Shown: positions 1 to 6,102, numbered from the stretch's first letter. The stretch is 6,240 bases of DNA from an uncultured Actinomycetes bacterium (GCA_903907665.1 CAIVOW010000115.1:1-6240); one strand, 5' to 3'. Notes: generated from the letters alone by a model not told the origin. Numbers and translations are program-made.

Positions 1-86
1 GACTAAAGGCAAGTGTTATGAGTGGGCGGTTATTCCTTGATTGATTCATTACATCATGGCCTATAACGAATAGAAGACTCAAGATC

Positions 87-218
87 TATAACCAAACAGC
101 GCTATCACTTCACATCCGCAAATACGAAGCTCCATTCAAATCCAACACTGCGCCACTGGCCCACTCGTTATCTGGTGAGGCGAGAAAGTAAACGGCTTTG
201 GCTAATTCTTCGGGACGG
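87..218. repeat. Direct repeat copy 1 (SDR 3' end)
   Basis: This 132-bp stretch matches 1439-1570 without gaps at a constant offset of 1352 bases. I count six mismatches by eye, about 95% identity. The match covers the last 36 or so codons of an SDR gene plus about 23 bases beyond its stop, so it is not confined to coding sequence. Identity stops abruptly at 218/219. The two copies bracket the secreted C-x5-C repeat gene, as the ends of an inserted or duplicated segment would. Confidence 0.93.
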
Positions 219-253
219 CCAAAAGACGTATACCCTCCAACTGAGCCTGCCAT
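110..253 (-). pseudogene. Truncated SDR gene remnant (C-terminal fragment)
   Basis: Reading leftward, an open frame of 47 codons from an ATG at 251-253 to a TGA at 110-112 ends in the same C-terminus as the complete SDR gene in this window (…NGASYLRM). About 36 residues align, with only two substitutions (N for S, and L for F). The Rossmann nucleotide-binding half, the Asn/Ser/Tyr/Lys catalytic residues and most of the domain are missing, so it cannot be a working dehydrogenase. A TAA lies immediately before the ATG and there is no Shine-Dalgarno sequence, so it is probably not translated. The residues just before the conserved part read G-R-P-E-E, a common SDR motif, where the intact gene has A-R-P-E-E. 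The fragment may therefore come from a slightly different SDR copy. It is most likely the displaced end of an SDR gene left by an insertion or duplication. Confidence 0.8.
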
Positions 254-259
254 TTAGAA

Positions 260-285
260 CTTAAAACAGGCAGCTATGTTTTAAG
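260..285 (-). terminator. Hairpin overlapping the repeat-gene stop codon
   Basis: A perfect 9-bp inverted repeat (CTTAAAACA / TGTTTTAAG) encloses an 8-base loop. On the minus strand it covers the TAA stop (281-283) of the secreted repeat protein and separates that gene from the SDR fragment. A GAA/TTC pairing can extend it past a two-base bulge. The stem is A/T-rich and no clean U-tract follows, so an intrinsic terminator is only a moderate possibility. Confidence 0.4.
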
Positions 286-1342
286 GGTTCGGTTGCGCGT
301 ATGAGCAGTTCCAACTCTTCAAGCAAGGCATCATGTTTGGCGAATTCGGCGCGTTGTAAAAATCGGTGGGAAATTCTACTTTGATTGCGCTCTTTGGATA
401 TGGAGCCCCAGTGAAAGCAAAGGACCGCTGCATAACTGGAACGCTCCATTTATTTCCTACTGAGCTGATCGATAAACCCATTAGAACCCCTGAATTTCCA
501 GCAAGTCTCTTAGAACCAGGTAAACCTGCTATCGGATACTTCTTGATAAGGGTCGACATGATTGCAACAGATGGGACCATCACACCATCGATGGTGCAAT
601 TAGCAAGGTCTTTGCAGTGCAAAGCAAGAAAAGAGGCTCCACGATTACTCAATTGATTTTTCATCAAATATTGCGGTTTACCCCAAACTCCGTCAACTTG
701 CGAAATGAAGTAAGGCTTAATGCCAAGATACTCGCCGAAGGCAATCTTCTTTTGAGATTGGGCCGCACTCCCTGTGTTTCCAATAATGTTGCAATTTCCA
801 TGAGAAGAGCACCAGATATCTCCGTTGAAATAGAAGTTCTTTGGACTTTGATACATAGGGGTCGAAAGTTGAGATATTAACTCTGGTTTTTGCCACACTC
901 CCGCAACTTCACTGACTAAAAAGGTGGAGTCAGTCAATGGCTTAGCTAGATCAAAGTCATTCGTAATGTTGGTGTTCTGTCCACCTACATTAAACTTAAC
1001 GATACCTTCGCAATTTCCTACGCTCATGCAATACAAGCCTTCGGCATGAGACTCGGGGTAGAGGGTATCAACTTGAGGGATGTTGGCCAGGTCTTGCGAA
1101 ACATCAAATCTAATCGCATTATTAAATTTACCGTTTTCTCCGTCATAGACAGTGATTACCTGTTGCCCCAATGTTTCTCGTTCATCTGATCCGCCCTTAA
1201 TCGCTGAGCACACGCTGGGTTTGGGACATGAGTAGCTGACCCGATAAAAATCTCCAGGAATTTTCTGTGTGTCAGCCTGAGCGCCGATTGGAAGAAAAGC
1301 AAGCAGAAGGGTCGAGAGTGTTAGTAGCGAAAGTTTTTTCAT
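281..1342 (-). CDS. Secreted protein with five C-x5-C repeat motifs (propeller-like)
   Basis: This 353-residue protein opens with a clear signal peptide: MKK, a hydrophobic stretch at about 4-20, and a likely cut after A-Q-A near residue 23. It should be exported. Five C-x5-C pairs follow at residues 39/45, 105/111, 178/184, 243/249 and 340/346; three of them end in G-N-C or A-N-C. G-V-W or N-K-W motifs occur near 148, 218 and 297, each followed by a strand-like stretch. This spacing resembles the actinobacterial repeat in which a C-x-x-x-G-N-C segment alternates with a 'V-S-E-x-x-G-x-W' strand, a family usually modelled as a beta-propeller. The five pairs probably form small disulphide loops, one per blade. 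The copies here are far more diverged from each other than usual. No catalytic residues are recognised; a surface binding role is only a guess. The gene has its own leaderless-type promoter and sits inside a pair of direct repeats. Confidence 0.8.
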   Translation of the reverse strand: MKKLSLLTLSTLLLAFLPIGAQADTQKIPGDFYRVSYSCPKPSVCSAIKGGSDERETLGQQVITVYDGENGKFNNAIRFDVSQDLANIPQVDTLYPESHAEGLYCMSVGNCEGIVKFNVGGQNTNITNDFDLAKPLTDSTFLVSEVAGVWQKPELISQLSTPMYQSPKNFYFNGDIWCSSHGNCNIIGNTGSAAQSQKKIAFGEYLGIKPYFISQVDGVWGKPQYLMKNQLSNRGASFLALHCKDLANCTIDGVMVPSVAIMSTLIKKYPIAGLPGSKRLAGNSGVLMGLSISSVGNKWSVPVMQRSFAFTGAPYPKSAIKVEFPTDFYNAPNSPNMMPCLKSWNCSYAQPNP

Positions 1343-1349
1343 GCCCGCT

Positions 1350-1378
1350 ACTTTACACCGCGTGGTTAGGCATGTCGT
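1350..1378 (-). promoter_or_regulatory. Leaderless promoter of the C-x5-C repeat gene
   Basis: On the minus strand, a -10 box TAAAGT (1350-1355) lies 7 bases before the ATG at 1340-1342. A -35-like ACGACA (1373-1378, four of six matches to TTGACA) lies 17 bases further up. This spacing puts the transcription start at or next to the A of ATG. There is no Shine-Dalgarno sequence, so the mRNA is probably leaderless, as is common in actinobacteria. Confidence 0.55.
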
Positions 1379-1438
1379 ATTGTCAGGATCAATTCATAAG
1401 GACTGAGTTACCAGTTGTACTTTCTGTTTCTTGGAATT

Positions 1439-1570
1439 TATAACTAAACAGCGCTATCACTTCACATCCGCAAATACGAAGCTCCATTGAAATCCAACAC
1501 TGCGCCACTGGCCCACTCGCTATCTGGTGAGGCGAGGAAGTAAACGGCCTTTGCTAATTCTTCGGGACGG
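1439..1570. repeat. Direct repeat copy 2 (within the intact SDR gene)
   Basis: This is the partner of the 132-bp repeat at 87-218. It spans the 3' end of the complete SDR gene and about 23 bases beyond its stop. Of the six differences, one is non-coding, three are synonymous and two change an amino acid. Because this copy joins the intact gene, it is either the original end or a replacement end brought in by the intervening segment. Confidence 0.93.
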
Positions 1571-2214
1571 GCGACGCGGTTGAATGGACTTTGTGCGCGA
1601 ATGCCATCACCTTCGGGGCCATCGAGTAGGTGTTCTGCCATTTCTGTTTCAACAAAACCTGGTGCAAGAGTTGTAACGGCAATGTGCATGGGGGCTAGTG
1701 CTTTTGCTATTGATTGACCGAAGGCAACGATTGCTGCTTTTGATGCACCGTAGGCGGGACTGAGGGGTTCACCGCGGAAGGCTCCACGTGATCCGATGTT
1801 GACGATGCGAGATGTTCCATTTTTTGGCATGTGTTGGAGAGCGCACCACGTTACATTCGCAGCTCCGATTAAATTAATTCCAATTGTGTCTGACCAAGCC
1901 TTTTGCCACTCTTCATAGGTTGTACCTTCAATGGGATGATCGAAGAAGACTCCGGCGTTATTTATTAAGACATCGATTTTGCCAAATTGTTGGGCGACGT
2001 GATCCACCATGGTTTTGATTGCTGCGGGGTCGCGTAGGTCGGCTTGCGAAATAATGTGTCCGCTACCTTCGAGTGAATCAGCGACGGCCTGAGCATCTTG
2101 TGTGGATGAAACGTAATGCACGGCGATACGGTCACCGGCTGCTGCGAAATGGCGGGCGATTGCAGCTCCGATACCTCGGGAGCCGCCAGTTATCAGTACG
2201 GTGCGATTAGCCAC
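1462..2214 (-). CDS. SDR-family NAD(P)-dependent oxidoreductase
   Basis: This 250-residue protein has the normal length and motifs of a classical short-chain dehydrogenase/reductase. The nucleotide-binding T-G-G-S-R-G-I-G lies at 9-16, N-N-A-G at 85-88, and the catalytic tetrad is Asn114, Ser142, Tyr155 and Lys159 (Y-x-x-x-K). The P-G motif is at 185-186. It should be a soluble enzyme that oxidises or reduces a hydroxyl/keto group with NAD(P). The overall look is FabG-like (3-oxoacyl-ACP reductase type), but the substrate cannot be read from sequence. The start is GTG at 2212-2214, supported by a -10 box just upstream and by the MANRTVLITGG start typical of the family. It lies 39 bases downstream of the EXORDIUM-like gene on the same strand. 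Its 3' end is duplicated as a fragment at the left of the window. Confidence 0.95.
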   Translation of the reverse strand: MANRTVLITGGSRGIGAAIARHFAAAGDRIAVHYVSSTQDAQAVADSLEGSGHIISQADLRDPAAIKTMVDHVAQQFGKIDVLINNAGVFFDHPIEGTTYEEWQKAWSDTIGINLIGAANVTWCALQHMPKNGTSRIVNIGSRGAFRGEPLSPAYGASKAAIVAFGQSIAKALAPMHIAVTTLAPGFVETEMAEHLLDGPEGDGIRAQSPFNRVARPEELAKAVYFLASPDSEWASGAVLDFNGASYLRM

Positions 2215-2220
2215 GGGGAT

Positions 2221-2226
2221 ACTTTA
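2221..2226 (-). promoter_or_regulatory. -10 box of the SDR gene (leaderless type)
   Basis: TAAAGT on the minus strand ends six bases before the GTG start at 2212-2214. It is the same hexamer, in nearly the same position, as in front of the C-x5-C repeat gene. No convincing -35 box or Shine-Dalgarno sequence is seen. The SDR gene is therefore probably transcribed on its own as a leaderless mRNA, although read-through from the gene upstream is possible. Confidence 0.5.
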
Positions 2227-2253
2227 TGGCGTGAAGCGGAATTGTGGTGAGGT

Positions 2254-4089
2254 TTAAAGAATTGTGATGCTTAGCGTGTAAGTCTTTGAGAAATTCGCAG
2301 AATCTTTAACCGTAAGCGTGTAATTCTTTGCCGTTGCTGCAGTGGTGGCGGTGGAGGCGGAAATCAGCCCAGTTACTGGGTCCATGGTTATTCCTGTTGG
2401 CAGTTTTGAAATGGTATATGTATAAGGCGGGTATCCACCGGTCACACTCTGAGCCACCGTGCTTGTTGCCGCCACTCCATGAGTGAAACTAATCGAGGAG
2501 GAAGAAAGCGAAGTAGAGAGAGCGGCTTTAACGTTGATGGTGAAAGCTAGGCCTGTTACAGAGCCGCCTCCTGCCGCAGTGACAGTTATTGTCTCGCTAA
2601 GCGGAGTTACAAGGGCCGCTGTTGGTGTTCCACCGATCGCTCCAGTAGTTGTACTGAAAGTAAGTCCATTTGTCAGCGTTGGAGAAATTGAATAGGTATA
2701 TGCGCCGGTGCCGCCTGTTGCCGTAACAGGCGTTGCGTTGGCCTTAGTGCCAGCTAGCAAGTTCACGGTTGCAGTTGCGACAGTAGCCGAAAGTGGAGGC
2801 AATGGAGCGGCAGCTGAGTAACAGCCACTTAATACGGGATCCCAATTCTGTTGAATGAGGTAATTCGCACTACCAATTGTTACGTTAGCTTCGCCGGCAC
2901 CACTTGGTGTGGTTGTGCCGAAAACCCATGCGCACTTATCTGCGTTTTCATTTCCTGCACTATCAAACCAGGCGTTAAGTTGTGGATCAGAGACAGCTTC
3001 AACGAGTTCATGTGCGGTGACGCTGGCCATTGCATCGGCTGGTCCGTTGCCATTTGGTGATGAAGTTTGTGCCGCGCATCCAGTCATGTACTTATTTGGA
3101 TTGCCGACAAAAGAGTACTGAACTACAGGGGCAGTGCCTGTTGTTGGTGTGAAATAACCGTGATAACCACAGAAGCTGGTACCGAAACCAGAAACAGTGA
3201 CTGATGGATCAGTAAAGACAAAGTAGAGGCCAGCAGGATCTGCTGCGAAAGTGCCTGCTCTAATGACGTTGTCAACAATCATTTGTGTTGACGGTGCAGC
3301 GACAGTTAGTGATTTATTGGTCGCGATAGCTGCGGTTGTTGGCGCAGAGAGAGTGATGGATTTTGCGACCGAGTTAACTGCGGTAATGACAGTGGAGGCG
3401 GCAATACCGGTTCCAGAAACTGCTCGTCCGACAGTCAGACCTGTTGTTGAGGTCAGAGTGATCGATGTTGCAGCTTTTAGGGTTGAACCACTGGTGGTAA
3501 AGCGTGATGAAGCGCCTTCCAATGAAGTTCCATAGGTACTTGAATCAACAAATGTGCAGTTACTTGGACCCGTAGGGTAATTAACAACGTTCGTAACGTA
3601 GTTTGGGGTTGTTCCAGAGAGTGAATAATATCGAGTGTTTGTTGAGTACCAAGGTGAAGTACCAATTGCACGCAACATCGGATTTAGAACCGCTGCATCA
3701 CCCGTTGGAGTTGGGGCGCACGCGCTTCCATGAGCGGCGCTAGATCCATACCAAATTGTGTAAATATTTACTGAAGTCAAAACTGGGTTTGGACTGCGAT
3801 AAGTGATTGTCCCAGCAATCGGGGCGTGTGAAGTGACAGCGCGGTTGCGTACCGGCATCTTTTCAATTCCACTTGTTGGGCGATTAGTTACGCCATTTTC
3901 ATACTGAAATTCTCTTACGTTATTTGAAGCTGAAGCTGACTGATATGAATGGTCAAGGGTCGCAACTTCGGCACCGACTGGAATTGGTTCAGAGGAACCT
4001 GAGTCTGCGCGAGAGATTGTTGTGTAAGAGGTCAGGGAAAGAGCAGCGACTGTGAGCGCGCTCAAAATTCTCTTCTGTTGCTTGTTCAA
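2254..4089 (-). CDS. Secreted EXORDIUM/PHI-1-like protein with two Ig-like domains
   Basis: The TTG at 4087-4089 is the chosen start: it follows AGGAG by five bases and gives a clean signal peptide (N-K-Q-Q-K-R, hydrophobic core, likely cut near S-R-A at 26-28). An upstream in-frame TTG at 4114-4116 lacks this support. The protein has 611 residues. A core resembling plant EXORDIUM/phosphate-induced protein 1 (PF04674-like) runs from about 95 to 425: N-I-Y-T-I-W-Y-G at 108-115, F-T-D-P-S-V then C-G-Y-H-G-Y at 307-312, S-P-N-G…D-A-M-A-S-V-T-A-H-E-L-V-E-A-V-S-D-P ending at 369, N-A-W-F at 372-375, D-K-C at 384-386, Q-N-W-D-P at 414-418 and a closing Cys423. H-E-L-V-E resembles a metalloprotease helix, but the second His is replaced by Glu and activity is unproven. 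Residues 196-264 look like an inserted beta domain. Two Ig-like/cadherin-like (He_PIG-type) domains follow at about 428-520 and 522-611. It is probably an extracellular adhesive or cell-wall protein. Confidence 0.85.
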   Translation of the reverse strand: MNKQQKRILSALTVAALSLTSYTTISRADSGSSEPIPVGAEVATLDHSYQSASASNNVREFQYENGVTNRPTSGIEKMPVRNRAVTSHAPIAGTITYRSPNPVLTSVNIYTIWYGSSAAHGSACAPTPTGDAAVLNPMLRAIGTSPWYSTNTRYYSLSGTTPNYVTNVVNYPTGPSNCTFVDSSTYGTSLEGASSRFTTSGSTLKAATSITLTSTTGLTVGRAVSGTGIAASTVITAVNSVAKSITLSAPTTAAIATNKSLTVAAPSTQMIVDNVIRAGTFAADPAGLYFVFTDPSVTVSGFGTSFCGYHGYFTPTTGTAPVVQYSFVGNPNKYMTGCAAQTSSPNGNGPADAMASVTAHELVEAVSDPQLNAWFDSAGNENADKCAWVFGTTTPSGAGEANVTIGSANYLIQQNWDPVLSGCYSAAAPLPPLSATVATATVNLLAGTKANATPVTATGGTGAYTYSISPTLTNGLTFSTTTGAIGGTPTAALVTPLSETITVTAAGGGSVTGLAFTINVKAALSTSLSSSSISFTHGVAATSTVAQSVTGGYPPYTYTISKLPTGITMDPVTGLISASTATTAATAKNYTLTVKDSANFSKTYTLSITIL

Positions 4090-4094
4090 TTCAT

Positions 4095-4099
4095 CTCCT
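4095..4099 (-). promoter_or_regulatory. Ribosome binding site deciding a TTG start
   Basis: AGGAG on the minus strand lies five bases before the TTG at 4087-4089. It is the strongest Shine-Dalgarno sequence in the window and fixes the start of the EXORDIUM-like gene nine codons inside the longest open frame. The overlapping ATG (4091-4093) is out of frame and meets a stop at once. Confidence 0.7.
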
Positions 4100-4128
4100 G
4101 GGGTCGGATAGCTCAACTCTTGGGCCTA

Positions 4129-4157
4129 AGAGTAAGTTAGTTTGGCTCGTGATTCAA
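4129..4157 (-). promoter_or_regulatory. Promoter of the EXORDIUM-like gene
   Basis: On the minus strand, TTGAAT (4152-4157) and TACTCT (4129-4134) are separated by exactly 17 bases. They fit a housekeeping sigma-factor promoter in the gap after the threonylcarbamoyl-AMP synthase gene. The predicted start near 4122 leaves a leader of about 32 bases carrying the AGGAG site. The gene is therefore probably transcribed independently of its upstream neighbour. Confidence 0.55.
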
Positions 4158-4177
4158 TTTAACTGGTGAGTTGAACC

Positions 4178-5134
4178 CTATGAATTGGCTGAGCGTTTTA
4201 ATCTATCTCGAATTGCCGCTGCCAAGCCATCTCCACCAGGCTGGAGAACGACAACGACTTCTAGACCTTGGGTATCGGCACTTCGAAGGGCGGCGTAGAG
4301 ATCGCGGGCATAGCCTTCGATGGTTCGCGGGGATGCCAAACGAATGACGCCATCTGGGGTTGGGATTTGGTCGGGGGCAATGAGGCCATCGCCAGCTTCG
4401 GCGATTGCATCCAAAATAACTTTTGCTTTGGGTGAGTAATGCGAATCTAGGGATCCTGAAACTCGAATATCTGAACTCTCTTGCATCAAAGTAATGAGCC
4501 CAGTGGATTCTTCAATCATCTCTGCGGTGACTGCGCCGGGGCGAAGAATAAATGGAGTTTCTTTTGTGCAATCAACAATGGTGGATTCAACACCGACAAG
4601 TGAGGGACCACCATCGAGGATGAGATCGCCGGCTTGCAAGTAATCACCTAATTCATCATCAACGGCTGGAGCGTTTGTTGGTGAGACGGCGCCGAAACGA
4701 TTTGCTGAAGGAGCAGCAATTCCCTTGCCGCCAAGTTTAATGAATTCTTGAATCAGGCCGAGTGCGATGTTGTGGGCAGGGACGCGAAGACCTACGGTGT
4801 TTTGTCCGCCGGTAACAAAATCCTTAGCGCGCTCCCCTCGATTAACAACAAGGGTTAATGGGCCTGGCCAGAAATCGCGGGCCAGGGTGATTGCGTATTG
4901 CGGAACGTCATCTGCCCAGTCATTGATTCCATCGATGGATGCGATGTGAACGATAAGAGGGTGATCGTTGGGACGGCCTTTGACCTCATAGATTCTTGCG
5001 ACGGCATCTGGGTTTTCTGCATCTGCGCCAAGGCCATAAACGGTCTCGGTGGGAAAGGCGACGAGTGAGCCATTTTTTAGCGCAGCGGCAGCGGTTTGTA
5101 CTGTGGCCGTACTGCACGTGGATAGAAAGCTCAT
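4178..5134 (-). CDS. sua5: L-threonylcarbamoyladenylate synthase (Sua5/YwlC/TsaC)
   Basis: This cytoplasmic enzyme joins L-threonine, bicarbonate and ATP into threonylcarbamoyl-AMP, the precursor used by TsaD and its partners to make t6A at position 37 of ANN-decoding tRNAs. The YrdC domain motifs are clear: P-T-E-T-V-Y-G-L-G (28-36), K-G-R-P-N-D-H-P-L (52-60), W-P-G-P-L-T (89-94), T-V-G-L-R-V-P (113-119), A-P-S-A-N (141-145), S-T-I-V-D (184-188) and L-R-P-G (197-200). An H-Y-S-P linker at 232-235 leads into a C-terminal Sua5 domain. The length, 318 residues, matches the long Sua5 type and not the short TsaC. I prefer the ATG at 5132-5134 because GGGAG lies nine bases upstream; the ATG at 5138-5140, two codons earlier, has only three bases of spacing but remains possible. 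It is divergent from the SIMPL gene and followed by a separately promoted gene. Confidence 0.95.
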   Translation of the reverse strand: MSFLSTCSTATVQTAAAALKNGSLVAFPTETVYGLGADAENPDAVARIYEVKGRPNDHPLIVHIASIDGINDWADDVPQYAITLARDFWPGPLTLVVNRGERAKDFVTGGQNTVGLRVPAHNIALGLIQEFIKLGGKGIAAPSANRFGAVSPTNAPAVDDELGDYLQAGDLILDGGPSLVGVESTIVDCTKETPFILRPGAVTAEMIEESTGLITLMQESSDIRVSGSLDSHYSPKAKVILDAIAEAGDGLIAPDQIPTPDGVIRLASPRTIEGYARDLYAALRSADTQGLEVVVVLQPGGDGLAAAIRDRLKRSANS

Positions 5135-5143
5135 AGGCATATT

Positions 5144-5148
5144 CTCCC
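5144..5148 (-). promoter_or_regulatory. sua5: Ribosome binding site of the Sua5 gene
   Basis: GGGAG on the minus strand lies nine bases before the ATG at 5132-5134 but only three before the ATG at 5138-5140. The spacing favours the second Met as the start. No convincing promoter for this gene was found in the short divergent gap. Confidence 0.45.
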
Positions 5149-5217
5149 ATTACTTTCAGAAAGAAGTCTCAGTTAATTGTGAGGTAAAAGGCCTGGATTT
5201 AATGAGAAGATTTGCTC

Positions 5218-5931
5218 ATGAAAATTAAGCGTATCTCAGCCATTGTCCTTTCCGCTGCCCTTCTAACGGGTATCGGCCTTACTTCTTCCCAGTCTGCTCA
5301 GGCAGCAGCTGAGCGTTACATCAGCGTCAGCGCCACTGGTTCGGTAAAGGTCTCCCCAGATACGGTTCGCATCAATGCGACGATTACTTTTGTCGGCACA
5401 ACAAGTGCGACGGCTCAATCGGCTGTAGCGACATCTGCGAGCGCAGTACGTGATGCACTGAAATCAAATGGCGTTGTTGCGCAATACATCAAGTCGCGGA
5501 CTGTGACGATCTATCCTGAATACAACTACACACCTGATAAGGGTTCTGTGCTTGTTGGATATCGCGCATCTCAATCTTTTGAAATTATCGTACGTAATGC
5601 TGCGAATGCGGGGACTGTTGTTGATGCAATCGTTGCTGCTGGTGGAGATAAGTTGAATCTTGAAGGAGTAACTCCTTTTGTCTTTGACAATACTGCTGCA
5701 ACTGATGCTGCGCGTACCGATGCGGTAACTCGCGCAATTGCAAAGGCTAAACACTATGCAAAACTTCTTGGAGTAAAGCTTGCTTCTGTCACATCACTTG
5801 ATGAGACAACCGCTCCTTCTCCTTACCCAATCATGATGGCCACCGCTAAGTTGGATTCAGGTGCTACCCAAATTGACCTGGGCCAGCAGGATGTATCGGT
5901 CTCAGTTGCCGTTAAATGGGCAATTAAATAA
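5218..5931 (+). CDS. Secreted SIMPL (DUF541) domain protein
   Basis: The ATG at 5218-5220 gives a 237-residue protein with a textbook signal peptide: M-K-I-K-R, a hydrophobic core at about 8-22, and A-Q-A at 28-30. A longer frame from a TTG two codons earlier adds nothing. The mature part begins R-Y-I-S-V-S-A-T-G-S-V-K-V-S-P-D, the characteristic opening of the SIMPL/DUF541 family, and continues through residue 237. It includes V-G-Y-R-A-S-Q-S-F-E-I (113-123), an A-G-x-V-V-D-A-I-V-A-A-G-G segment (131-143) and the helix A-R-T-D-A-V-T-R-A-I-A-K-A-K (165-178). Members are exported proteins of poorly understood function; BP26/OMP28 of Brucella is the best-known relative. A weak GAGAAG about eight bases before the ATG may serve as the ribosome site. 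The gene stands alone, divergent from the Sua5 gene and upstream of a separately promoted tRNA. Confidence 0.93.
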   Translation: MKIKRISAIVLSAALLTGIGLTSSQSAQAAAERYISVSATGSVKVSPDTVRINATITFVGTTSATAQSAVATSASAVRDALKSNGVVAQYIKSRTVTIYPEYNYTPDKGSVLVGYRASQSFEIIVRNAANAGTVVDAIVAAGGDKLNLEGVTPFVFDNTAATDAARTDAVTRAIAKAKHYAKLLGVKLASVTSLDETTAPSPYPIMMATAKLDSGATQIDLGQQDVSVSVAVKWAIK

Positions 5932-5985
5932 GCCTTTAAAAAGGTTTGGTAAGGCCAAATAAGCTAAATATCCAATAATCCAGTT

Positions 5986-6013
5986 TTGCCCCTAGCGCCC
6001 TAGCCGATACTCT
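5986..6013 (+). promoter_or_regulatory. Promoter of tRNA-Glu
   Basis: TTGCCC (5986-5991) and TACTCT (6008-6013) are separated by 16 bases. The -10 box is identical to that of the EXORDIUM-like gene. The predicted start near 6020 would leave a leader of about ten bases before the mature tRNA. The tRNA therefore does not depend on read-through from the SIMPL gene. Confidence 0.55.
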
Positions 6014-6029
6014 TTACCTCTTGTCTGCG

Positions 6030-6102
6030 GTCCCCATCGTCTAGAGGCCTAGGACATCGCCCTTTCACGGCGGTAACACGGGTTCGAACCCCGTTGGGGG
6101 CA
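6030..6102 (+). tRNA. tRNA-Glu (anticodon UUC)
   Basis: The 73 bases fold into a complete cloverleaf. The acceptor stem pairs GTCCCCA (6030-6036) with TGGGGGC, including one T-G pair, and is followed by discriminator A at 6102. The anticodon stem TCGCC/GGCGG holds the loop CTTTCAC with anticodon TTC at 6064-6066. The T arm ACGGG-TTCGAAC-CCCGT is perfect. The sequence is very close to bacterial tRNA-Glu, such as that of E. coli, and the identity is secure. It reads GAA and GAG codons and also supplies Glu-tRNA where tetrapyrroles are made by the C5 route. The CCA tail is not encoded (CTA follows), as is common in actinobacteria. Confidence 0.98.

Noticed and set aside
1..86. Search for a gene end at the left edge
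   Set aside because: No open frame with recognisable sequence runs off the edge on either strand. The stretch appears non-coding.
261..449. 62-codon minus-strand frame overlapping the end of the C-x5-C repeat gene
   Set aside because: The repeat gene keeps its regular C-x5-C motif (residues 340/346) through this stretch, so that frame is the coding one. The other frame has no ribosome site and no recognisable family.
366..880. Two plus-strand open frames opposite the C-x5-C repeat gene
   Set aside because: They are antisense to a gene with a signal peptide and a regular motif pattern. No start signals or familiar motifs were found.
5177..5203. Possible SIMPL promoter (TTGTGA and TTTAAT)
   Set aside because: The boxes are only 15 bases apart and the -10 is AT-rich by context. 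It is not separable from chance.
5932..5959. Possible terminator after the SIMPL gene (GCCTT/AAGGC, or CCTT/AAGG plus TTTGG/CCAAA)
   Set aside because: The possible stems are four or five base pairs, compete with each other and have no U-tract. They are too weak to call.
6030..6102. tRNA-Glu as an integration site for a genomic island
   Set aside because: No second copy of the tRNA 3' end and no integrase occur in the window.
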